Origin: a virus
Length of the DNA stretch: 64,000 nucleotides
Reading direction: 5' to 3' (one strand)
IMG/VR virus record: IMGVR_UViG_3300047299_000067
Location: 1-64,000 of that record
In this document: piece by piece, positions 44,304 to 51,214 of the stretch
Layout: every line of letters starts with the position of its first letter
How positions within the stretch are numbered: the stretch's first letter is position 1
Translations under genes and position numbers: made by a program
Notes under the pieces: model-generated
The model's database searches: none
What the model saw: only the letters and a program-made list of their open reading frames with translations
Told to the model about the DNA's origin: nothing

Positions 44304-44730
44304 TGAAAAGAAATTAGGAATGAAAATCGGACGCCCGTGCTGTGGCGGACGAACCATGTGCTTTAGTAAGCAAGAAGAAAGCATCAAAGGTATTTTTAGT
44401 GGGCAACGCGAATTTAAAGGTTGGCATTGCAGCGTTAATTGGTTTTTCTTTCACATAGAGCAACAAACAGGTAATGTATTTCATCATCAAACTTGCCAAG
44501 CGCAATTTGGAGAAACACGAGGTCCGATTGGCACATTGCAAGACAGTGATAAGATATTAGAAGAACTAGAACGCAATTTGCAAAACCAAACAATGCCAAC
44601 GATTATCTGCCCTAAGAAAACTTGCGGTTGTGGCATGTGCGCACCAAAGAGTGCAAACAAAGAAGATTACAAGCGTGTATTCTTCCAGCATTTAAATGAT
44701 ACTTCTGTATTTAAAAACTCGGGATTGTGA
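44296..44730 (+). CDS. Stand-alone Cys-rich (auxiliary Fe-S-like) domain
   Basis: A 144-residue cysteine-rich protein with CC near residue 15 (GRPCCGGRTMC), GWHCSVNW, a Cys in HHQTCQAQF, and ICPKKTCGCGMCAPKS at the end. The order aromatic-Cys, beta strands, Cys, then CG.C..C parallels the C-terminal domain of the radical SAM protein at 47296 (KWECSSGY ... YSCSEVP ... PCGGTSC). I read it as the SPASM-like partner of the core enzyme encoded by the preceding gene, separated by gene fission, or kept apart as a partner that can exchange. No close family is known to me. Confidence 0.6.
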   Translation: MSDEKKLGMKIGRPCCGGRTMCFSKQEESIKGIFSGQREFKGWHCSVNWFFFHIEQQTGNVFHHQTCQAQFGETRGPIGTLQDSDKILEELERNLQNQTMPTIICPKKTCGCGMCAPKSANKEDYKRVFFQHLNDTSVFKNSGL

Positions 44731-45842
44731 TGGCAGGCGAAACAAAACACTATTGCCCTATACCTTTCCATCATATTGCTATACGCCCTGATGGTAATAT
44801 CCAACCATGTTGTTCGTACCGTTGGGAAGAAGTTCCAAAAGACTTTAATTTACAATATAAAGATTTATTTTTATCTCATCCTCATATGATCGAGATTAGA
44901 GATAAACTTCGCAAAGACAAACCTGTAGCAGGCTGCTCTCGTTGTTATGAATCCGAGCAGCTAACAGGTAAAAGTATGCGAACAGAGTACATTCAAGAAT
45001 CGCGACTAGGATTTAGCGAAGTCCCGCCCGCAGAACCCACATTAACTTATATCGACTTGGCATTGAGTAATGCATGTAACAATAGATGCAGAATGTGCAG
45101 TTACGAATTAAGTACAAATTGGTACAGCGATAGCAAAAAACTAGGCATAGAAATCCCAAGAGGTTTAATCGAATTAGACAACAACTTCGACGATATTGAT
45201 TTTTCCAAACTAACATATATCAAGCTCATTGGCGGCGAACCTTTAATGGAGCAAACTAAGTTTATTGAGATTCTAAAAAAATGCAAGCTAGACACATTAA
45301 ATGTATTGATTACAACTAATTCTACTATGCGCCCCGGTGATGAATTGTTATCATTATTGCAAGCATGTAAGAAAGTTCGTTGGAATCTGAGTATTGATGC
45401 ATATGGTGAATTTAATAACTTTCTGCGCAAAGGAAGTAAATGGGACGAAGTCGCTGCTAATCTCGATTGGTATTATAACATGTTTCCTGGGTGCATCAAC
45501 GTTAATGGAGTCGTGAGCATTTACAATTCTAATAATTTCTTCTTGTTAGTAGATTATATAGAAAGCAAGTATAAAAATATTAGAATCGCATTTAACATGA
45601 TAGACGGGCACGATTGGATGCATCCAAAGCACTTGCCCGAGCTGTACAAACAAAAAATAATAGATATTCTTAAACAACAAAGTCACCCTATTGTCAATCG
45701 TGTAATAGATGCGATCAAGCAACAAGGCGATACTAAAGAATTTATTGCGCAAGACACTAAGTTAAATCAACTTAGAACAGAAACGTGGGAAGCATACAAT
45801 CCTGAATTATATGCAATGATATATGAAGCCGGAAGTAAATAA
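44730..45842 (+). CDS. Radical SAM protein, subfamily B
   Basis: A 370-residue enzyme starting at ATG 44730, which overlaps the preceding TGA by one base (a GTG three bases earlier is possible). It has YCPIPFHHIAIRPDGNIQPC with a second Cys after it (C9, C27, C28), CSRC at 69-72, core CNNRCRMC at 116-123, and LIGGEPLME. It lacks the long C-terminal tail of the genes at 37737 and 42271, making it one of the shortest in its group. Fold and clusters are clear; substrate unknown. Confidence 0.9.
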   Translation: MAGETKHYCPIPFHHIAIRPDGNIQPCCSYRWEEVPKDFNLQYKDLFLSHPHMIEIRDKLRKDKPVAGCSRCYESEQLTGKSMRTEYIQESRLGFSEVPPAEPTLTYIDLALSNACNNRCRMCSYELSTNWYSDSKKLGIEIPRGLIELDNNFDDIDFSKLTYIKLIGGEPLMEQTKFIEILKKCKLDTLNVLITTNSTMRPGDELLSLLQACKKVRWNLSIDAYGEFNNFLRKGSKWDEVAANLDWYYNMFPGCINVNGVVSIYNSNNFFLLVDYIESKYKNIRIAFNMIDGHDWMHPKHLPELYKQKIIDILKQQSHPIVNRVIDAIKQQGDTKEFIAQDTKLNQLRTETWEAYNPELYAMIYEAGSK

Positions 45843-47064
45843 TACTTTTTGTTTTTATCCATTTAGACAAATTGCTTTAAAAGATTTCCGAGGCTCGCAA
45901 TTAGAAATGGCATGGCCTTGCTGCATGATGGGCAACAAAACTTCTGTCGGCGATGATTCGGACAAATTAAAAATTCCAAATATAAATTCGATGCAACCGG
46001 ATGAAATTTTTAATCATCCTAGAATGCAACAGCTTAGAACAAATTTACTAAATGGAATTAAAGATTCTGCTTGTGAAATTTGTTGGGGACAAGAATCTAA
46101 GGGTATTAAAACTTTCAGATTCTCTTCCGAATTACACAATACTGTGATTGATTTAAAAAATCCAACACTAACTAGTATAGACATAACCAACTCCAGGGAA
46201 TGTAATTTACGGTGCAGAATGTGTTCTCCTGTTTCTAGCAATCAATTGATGAAGGATTATAAATTCTTCGAAGAACATAGTTTATTAACTAAATTCTATT
46301 CAGCAAACACCGGGCGATGGAAAAGTAATAATTCTCTTTTAAAATATTCTCCCACCGATTCTATTCAATGGGATTGGTTGATGAAAAATACCGACAAAAT
46401 TAAATATATTCAAGTTTCCGGCGGAGAACCTTTTTACGATTCTAAAACAATAAAACTAATAGATAGATATATAGAAACAGGCGCAGCTAAAGACACTACA
46501 TTGTCTTTCATAACCAATGGTACAATGTTTACTTCCGAACTAATGGAAAAACTAAATCAATTTAAAGCAAATGATCATTCAGTAAGCATAGACGGTTATG
46601 GGTTAGCTTATGAATATATACGTTATCCTTCTACATTCTCTGGTTTAGAAAAATCACTAAAAACTTTTTTAGATCTATCTACCACGAATAAAAAATTATT
46701 AACAAGCATAGTAGTAAGTTCGCTAAATGTCGCATCGTTAGTTGACTATGTTAAATGGTTAAGAGAATTTGCGCCGGGATCGACTATAATTTTTACAGAA
46801 ATTTTACCAAGCGAACGCGGGACTAGTTTATTTAGAATGCCAATCTACTTGTTACAACAAGCACTGGATCGACTTGCAATATTTGATAACAACGATAACG
46901 AAATAAACAATTTGCGGAATTTTATAGCCGCAGCCATTAAAAATAACCAAGAAGATAAACAAAAGATGTTAAATGAAATAGAACCTTTTGATTTGTCCCG
47001 AAATCAATATTTTGGCGACTTTCTAGATCCTGCACTAGTCGAATGGCTAGAACGTAAGGATTAA
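45823..47064 (+). CDS. Radical SAM protein, subfamily B
   Basis: A 413-residue enzyme beginning 20 bases inside the previous gene. N-terminal set: FCFYPFRQIA (C10), AWPCCMMGN (C33, C34), CEIC at 84-87. Core CNLRCRMC at 127-134, and VSGGEPFYD. The N-terminal insert between C10 and the CC pair is longer than in its relatives (FRGSQLEMAW replaces PDG). Codon use appears somewhat more AT-rich than in adjacent genes (many aaa/tta codons), which might reflect a more recent arrival; this is an impression, not a calculation. Confidence 0.88.
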   Translation: MKPEVNNTFCFYPFRQIALKDFRGSQLEMAWPCCMMGNKTSVGDDSDKLKIPNINSMQPDEIFNHPRMQQLRTNLLNGIKDSACEICWGQESKGIKTFRFSSELHNTVIDLKNPTLTSIDITNSRECNLRCRMCSPVSSNQLMKDYKFFEEHSLLTKFYSANTGRWKSNNSLLKYSPTDSIQWDWLMKNTDKIKYIQVSGGEPFYDSKTIKLIDRYIETGAAKDTTLSFITNGTMFTSELMEKLNQFKANDHSVSIDGYGLAYEYIRYPSTFSGLEKSLKTFLDLSTTNKKLLTSIVVSSLNVASLVDYVKWLREFAPGSTIIFTEILPSERGTSLFRMPIYLLQQALDRLAIFDNNDNEINNLRNFIAAAIKNNQEDKQKMLNEIEPFDLSRNQYFGDFLDPALVEWLERKD

Positions 47065-47072
47065 ATAGTTGC

Positions 47073-47303
47073 ATGAATATAAATGATTTGTCTTTGAGAC
47101 AACTACAATTAGAAGCAGCCAGAGTAATAAGCTCTATGCCTGCAACCAACGACAACATATACAAGTTTAATCGAGCTAGCAGGCACAATAGCCAGGGTTG
47201 GTATGTTGCAGCTATTGAATGGTATGTAGCAACATACGGCGGTCTACCTAGCGAAACAGGTCCAGGTAAAGATATAAAAATGGTATACGAACAAGATGAG
47301 TGA
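47073..47303 (+). CDS. Small hypothetical protein between radical SAM genes
   Basis: A 76-residue protein. It starts MNINDLSLRQLQLEAARVIS (helical) and ends in a GWYVAAIEWYVATYGGLPSE segment followed by a charged tail. The 8-base gap before it and 8-base overlap with the next radical SAM gene place it in the unit. It lacks the leader/core pattern and the cysteines typical of known RiPP precursors, but is the smallest gene in the cluster and could be a substrate, carrier or assembly factor. I do not recognise it. Confidence 0.5.
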   Translation: MNINDLSLRQLQLEAARVISSMPATNDNIYKFNRASRHNSQGWYVAAIEWYVATYGGLPSETGPGKDIKMVYEQDE

Positions 47304-48477
47304 TTTAAAAACAAGCGAATACGACTTCACGAAAATTCCGTATAAGGATTTAGTTAGAGTCGGACAACGGACAATGCTATACCGCGATATGTTTACCGTT
47401 AGTTGGCTACTAGGTAGATATTGTAACTATCGTTGCAGCTACTGCTGGCCATATGCTCGCAGTGATACAAAGGACCATCGCCCTACTCCTTTAATGTTAA
47501 GCACAGTAGACGAAATTAAACGACAAGCTCGTGAACGCGGTTTTAATAGTTTTCACTTTAGTTTAAGTGGCGGCGAACCAACATTTCATCCTGCTTACAT
47601 CGACATCCTCAATCATTTAAACAACGATGTAGCTAATACAAATTATACCAGTGTTCACATGACCAGTAACATGAGCCGACCGATGAAATGGTTTAAAGAA
47701 CAATATGTTCCTGCCGTTAAAAACTTCCATCGTGCTAGTATAACAGCCAGTTGTCACAGGGAACATGTCGATACGCAAAAGAAAGTAGAACAGTTTGCAG
47801 ACAAGTTAGTGTTATGTCAAGAATACGACACACAAGTGACAGTGAATCAAGTCATGGTGCCCGAACAGTTTTATGAAATATACGACTTAGCTCTTTACTT
47901 TCATGAACGCGGTATCAACGTTACACTAAAGCCGCAAAGCGATCCTACTGCAAGTAGAGTAGTAGATGGTTACACTGATGATATGTTAGAAAAGTTGCAC
48001 AACGGAATGCCGCAACGTGCATTTACTGAACAGAAAGCAGCAGTAGCAGGACTAATAGAACGTCCGAAGCCGACTTTTACTGTTGACAAAGCAGATCCCT
48101 TGCGTAAGCAACAAGCAACAACTCCTGCTCACTACCAAGTAGAGTTTATTGACAAGGATGGCAATCCGTGGTTCATGGATCAAGCAGAACGATTTAATGC
48201 ATTTAACTTTAACAACTTTAACAAGTGGGAATGTAGTAGCGGCTATCGCAGTATTATTATCCGTGAACCAGACGGAACAGTAAAGCGTAGTTATAGCTGT
48301 AGCGAAGTTCCATTGGGGCATATCGAAACCGGCTTTAAGTTATATGACAAACCGATGCCATGCGGCGGAACCAGTTGCGTGAGCAGCGCCGACAGTAAGA
48401 TTCCGAAAAGAGCACCTGGCACTAAGTTGCCTTTATTCCCGGGAGATAAAACATATGAAGATACTAGTAGCAGGTAA
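47296..48477 (+). CDS. Radical SAM protein, subfamily D with C-terminal Cys domain
   Basis: A 393-residue enzyme with VSWLLGRYCNYRCSYCWPYA (C43, C47, C50) and SLSGGEPTFHPAY. Its C-terminal domain carries KWECSSGYRS, YSCSEVPLGH and MPCGGTSCVSS, likely binding an auxiliary cluster. It is the fused counterpart of the two-gene arrangement at 43578 and 44296. It overlaps the small gene before it and the SDR-like gene after it (23 bases). Subfamily D looks least like the others at the N-terminus and might catalyse a different step. Confidence 0.88.
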   Translation: MSDLKTSEYDFTKIPYKDLVRVGQRTMLYRDMFTVSWLLGRYCNYRCSYCWPYARSDTKDHRPTPLMLSTVDEIKRQARERGFNSFHFSLSGGEPTFHPAYIDILNHLNNDVANTNYTSVHMTSNMSRPMKWFKEQYVPAVKNFHRASITASCHREHVDTQKKVEQFADKLVLCQEYDTQVTVNQVMVPEQFYEIYDLALYFHERGINVTLKPQSDPTASRVVDGYTDDMLEKLHNGMPQRAFTEQKAAVAGLIERPKPTFTVDKADPLRKQQATTPAHYQVEFIDKDGNPWFMDQAERFNAFNFNNFNKWECSSGYRSIIIREPDGTVKRSYSCSEVPLGHIETGFKLYDKPMPCGGTSCVSSADSKIPKRAPGTKLPLFPGDKTYEDTSSR

Positions 48478-49003
48478 TAGCGAATACGGCCTAGCTGCCG
48501 CAATAAAAACAACATTTGGCGACCACGACATAACTTATCTAAGCAGAGCAAGCGGCTATGATTTAACAAAAGCAGAACACCAGCAAAGGTTTGCGGAAGT
48601 TGCAGTTGACTTTGATGTTATCATTTTATCCAGTGCATTATGGAAGTTTAATCAAACTGTATTGCTAGACGTTGTATATAAGAAACTAAAAGCCGAAAAC
48701 AAAGAGCCATTGATTGTTTGTATAGGTAGCACAACCGATCGAGTAAACAAAGCGACAGACTGGTTATACAATGCCGAAAAGAAAGCGCTTAGAGATTATT
48801 GCAACAGTTTGAGCTTATCCGGCGTATGGAACAAAGGACCACGAGTAAGTTATATTAGTTTTGGCACACTAGATAATATGCAACATAAACATCCTAGCAG
48901 AAAGACTATGCCAATAGAACAGGCTGCTCAATATATCAAATGGATAATCGAGCAGCCTGTTGGGTTGCATGTAAACGAATTAAGTTTAGATCCTATACAG
49001 TGA
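48455..49003 (+). CDS. Short-chain dehydrogenase/reductase-like protein
   Basis: A 182-residue Rossmann protein: MKILVAGNSEYGLAAAI (modified glycine loop), FDVIILSSALWKF, IVCIGSTTDR, and YNAEKKALRDYC, which offers the Tyr-x3-Lys catalytic pair of the SDR family. It is shorter than typical SDRs (about 250), lacking part of the C-terminal substrate region. It is the last plus-strand gene; its TGA (49001-49003) directly abuts the stop of the convergent thymidylate synthase gene, leaving no spacer. Probably oxidises or reduces a sugar or modified residue. Confidence 0.6.
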   Translation: MKILVAGNSEYGLAAAIKTTFGDHDITYLSRASGYDLTKAEHQQRFAEVAVDFDVIILSSALWKFNQTVLLDVVYKKLKAENKEPLIVCIGSTTDRVNKATDWLYNAEKKALRDYCNSLSLSGVWNKGPRVSYISFGTLDNMQHKHPSRKTMPIEQAAQYIKWIIEQPVGLHVNELSLDPIQ

Positions 49004-49933
49004 TTACACTGCCATTGGTGCTTTAATAGCATCCATGCTAGTATAATCTACTAATGAAATATCGCCCATAGTAAATCCGTCGATAGTTTTTATATTCGGA
49101 TTTAACTGTAGTTTCGGTAAGGCGAGTGGAGTTCTAGAAAGTTGTTCCTTAACTTGCTCTACATGGTTCGAGTATATATGTGCATCTCCGATGGTATGCA
49201 CAAATTCTCCAACACCCAAGCCACATACTTGTGCAATCATATGTGTGAATAAACTATAGCTGGCAATGTTGAACGGGATTCCCAAGAAGAAATCCGCGCT
49301 GCGTTGATACATTTGGCAACTTAGCTTACCATTACGAACATAGAATTGTGCAAAACTATGGCATGGAGGTAATGCCATTTGATCTAACTCTCCTGGATTC
49401 CATGCAGTGAGAATATGCCTGCGATCTTCGGGATTCTTTTTAATGCCTTCGATTAAGTTTGCTAGCTGATCAACTTCTTTACATTGTAATCCACCTTGTA
49501 CACTGTATGTAGTTCCAAAGTCGTCTTTAATCGTAGTTTCTTTTGTATTTTTAATGGCTTTCCATTTGCGCCACTGTACGCCATACACTCGACCTAAATC
49601 GCCATCGTATTCCGCCTTTGGCTTCCAGTAGTCTGCTTGTGCATTAGCAGTCCATATAGTAGGTTTAAGTACTCCGTGATCAGTTCTAGCTTCTCTATTT
49701 CCATAAAGAATTTCTGCTAACCTGCGTTCATCTCCCGAGCCTTCGATGAACCACAGTAGTTCGCTAACCACACCTTTCCACGCTAGTTTTTTTGTTGTTA
49801 CTGCCGGGAATCCTTTGGTCAAATCATAACGACTTTGCATACCAAACACGCTAATAGTGCCAGTGCCAGTTCTATCTTTTGATTCGACTCCGTTGTCTAA
49901 TATAAATTGTAAATCGTGTAAGTATTGTTGCAT
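49004..49933 (-). CDS. thyA: Thymidylate synthase (ThyA type)
   Basis: A 309-residue folate-dependent thymidylate synthase that methylates dUMP to dTMP, supplying dTTP for phage DNA. Landmarks: SKDRTGTGTISVFG (phosphate-binding Arg), LKPTIWTANA, RVYGVQWRKW, ALPPCHSFAQFYV with nucleophile Cys191, RSADFFLGIPFNIASY, and IGDAHIYSNHVEQ. The C-terminus ends MAV as in many ThyA enzymes. All catalytic regions are present, so it should be active. It is the last gene of a minus-strand unit (51084 to 49004) and converges on the plus-strand locus. Confidence 0.95.
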   Translation of the reverse strand: MQQYLHDLQFILDNGVESKDRTGTGTISVFGMQSRYDLTKGFPAVTTKKLAWKGVVSELLWFIEGSGDERRLAEILYGNREARTDHGVLKPTIWTANAQADYWKPKAEYDGDLGRVYGVQWRKWKAIKNTKETTIKDDFGTTYSVQGGLQCKEVDQLANLIEGIKKNPEDRRHILTAWNPGELDQMALPPCHSFAQFYVRNGKLSCQMYQRSADFFLGIPFNIASYSLFTHMIAQVCGLGVGEFVHTIGDAHIYSNHVEQVKEQLSRTPLALPKLQLNPNIKTIDGFTMGDISLVDYTSMDAIKAPMAV

Positions 49934-49934
49934 T

Positions 49935-50240
49935 TTATTTTTCGTCGCCGAATTGGCTTACTAACAATGTTTTGACATATTGCACAACCTTGCCTTTAAT
50001 CTTTGCGCTGTCGATAAACACTTCGATGTCTTGGATGTTGTCTTTCAAATGCTCTAGTCCCTGACTTTTAAGAACTTCGCTAGCTGTATTTAGACCAGCG
50101 AGTTCCTCTTGACTAAATTCCAAGCTATCGCCATTTTTTAACTTTAGTTGGATATGTGTAATGTATTCGATAGGAACTTCTTCCATGACCACATCTTTAA
50201 GGATTTCTTCAAACGATCTATCCTTTTTTCTGATTCCCAT
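49935..50240 (-). CDS. Conserved phage hypothetical protein
   Basis: A 101-residue acidic, helical protein beginning MGIRKKDRSFEEILKDVVME, with ISYITHIQLKLKNGDSLEFS-like beta strands in the middle. I recall similar small proteins in T4-like marine phages, without known function. It lies one base upstream of thymidylate synthase on the same strand and has no membrane or catalytic motif. Confidence 0.6.
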   Translation of the reverse strand: MGIRKKDRSFEEILKDVVMEEVPIEYITHIQLKLKNGDSLEFSQEELAGLNTASEVLKSQGLEHLKDNIQDIEVFIDSAKIKGKVVQYVKTLLVSQFGDEK

Positions 50241-50256
50241 GACTTAACTTCCTCGA

Positions 50257-50862
50257 TTACTTTTTTTTAGGTCTGCCTCGACCTTTTTTCTCTGTAGTTG
50301 CACTAGTAGCAGGCTCTACAATAGCTTTTGTAGTTTGCGGATCTAGTGCTTCTGCTTCTGCATATAAACGCTCTGCTTCTTTACGAAAGAATGCTGCCTG
50401 GCTACGCATTTGATTTGCAATTTGGTCGTCACTTAATACGCCTGCCGGTTTAGATTCTTCTACTAACGGTTGGCTAATGTCTCCGCTTGTAGTTTTACTA
50501 GCATCGCTTACTTGCGCAAGTTGTGCATTTAAGTCGCTGAGACGAATTTGCAAATCTCTAGTAGGCATCATAGTAATACTAGTAGTAGGATACTTTTTCA
50601 ACCAGCCGCTTGCGTGCATAGCTTCTAACATAGGACGCCCGTCATGGAATGTGCTACGGGCAGCATACTTAAAGAAGTCCATGTCTTCTTGTGCGCTATC
50701 ACCTTCGACAGCACTAATAAGTCCGTCATGATAAAGTTGTGGTAAGGTTTCGGTTTCTACAACTAAGCAAGAATTTTGTTCTCCGGGTATCTCTCTAAAT
50801 ACCACAACACACTTCTTGCCAGTTGCGTCTACTTGCCCTACATGTTTAATGAATTGAGGCAT
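50257..50862 (-). CDS. Conserved phage hypothetical protein with AT-hook-like tail
   Basis: A 201-residue protein. The N-terminal half (FIKHVGQVDATGKKCVVVFR, then CLVVETETLPQLYHDGLIS) matches a conserved hypothetical I associate with T4-like cyanophages and pelagiphages. The C-terminal half is helical and Ala/Glu-rich, and ends in KKGRGRPKKK, an AT-hook-like basic tail (GRGRP) that could bind the minor groove of AT-rich DNA. A DNA-associated role is therefore possible. It is preceded by an AGGAG-like site in tcctattatgc (minus strand), close to the stop of the previous gene. Confidence 0.62.
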   Translation of the reverse strand: MPQFIKHVGQVDATGKKCVVVFREIPGEQNSCLVVETETLPQLYHDGLISAVEGDSAQEDMDFFKYAARSTFHDGRPMLEAMHASGWLKKYPTTSITMMPTRDLQIRLSDLNAQLAQVSDASKTTSGDISQPLVEESKPAGVLSDDQIANQMRSQAAFFRKEAERLYAEAEALDPQTTKAIVEPATSATTEKKGRGRPKKK

Positions 50863-50874
50863 AATAGTCTCCTA

Positions 50875-51084
50875 TTATGCATCCGTTGTAGGAGCAGATT
50901 GCTCGCCGGCAGCTTGCTCTGCTTCGGCATTTGCTTTTGCAGCTTGCTCGTTAGCGTCTTTCAAGAATGATGCTAACTTTTCTGCCACTTGGCCAACAGC
51001 ACCTACTTCAAAAATGCTAAAAGTGCCACGCTTAACAGCCAACTCTACAGCGGCTAATAGTACAGATAAATCGCTAATGTTCAT
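50875..51084 (-). CDS. Small hypothetical protein, Ala/Glu-rich C-terminus
   Basis: A 69-residue protein: an N-terminal helical domain (LSVLLAAVELAVKRGTFSIF) and an Ala/Glu/Gln-rich tail that looks disordered. It is the first gene behind the tandem early and late promoters at 51119-51168, with an aaggag ribosome binding site. It may be highly expressed given this arrangement. Function unknown. Confidence 0.6.
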   Translation of the reverse strand: MNISDLSVLLAAVELAVKRGTFSIFEVGAVGQVAEKLASFLKDANEQAAKANAEAEQAAGEQSAPTTDA

Positions 51085-51118
51085 AATGGTAAACTCCTTT
51101 TTGTTTTATTACCTAAAA

Positions 51119-51126
51119 TATTTATA
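51119..51126 (-). promoter_or_regulatory. T4-type late promoter TATAAATA (minus strand)
   Basis: Perfect TATAAATA on the minus strand, 35 bases upstream of ATG 51084, predicted start near 51112. It lies just downstream of an early-type promoter, so the 51084-49004 unit (ending in thymidylate synthase) could be transcribed both early and late. Confidence 0.75.
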
Positions 51127-51139
51127 GTGCATGCTCTTA

Positions 51140-51168
51140 ATTATACATTTGCATTTGCACAAAGTCAA
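51140..51168 (-). promoter_or_regulatory. Early (sigma70-like) promoter
   Basis: Minus strand TTGACT (51168-51163), 17-bp spacer, TATAAT (51145-51140). The -35 box overlaps the U-tract of the upstream terminator. Drives 51084 leftward. Confidence 0.7.
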
Positions 51169-51192
51169 AAAAAAGGACTCCGAAGAGTCCTT
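51167..51192 (-). terminator. Intrinsic terminator with UUCG tetraloop
   Basis: On the minus strand AAGGACTC, loop TTCG, GAGTCCTT, then a T run (the A run 51167-51174 on plus). Eight-base-pair stem with a stabilising UUCG loop. It sits 23 bases after the VWA gene stop and ends that unit. The T run continues into TTGACT of the next promoter. Confidence 0.85.
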
Positions 51193-51214
51193 AAAATACT
51201 TAAAGGAGATTTTA

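Noticed and set aside
36601-48477. Reading the cluster as a RiPP (peptide natural product) operon
   Set aside because: No convincing precursor peptide with leader and core, no peptidase or exporter; the sugar genes nearby make a glycan substrate at least as likely.
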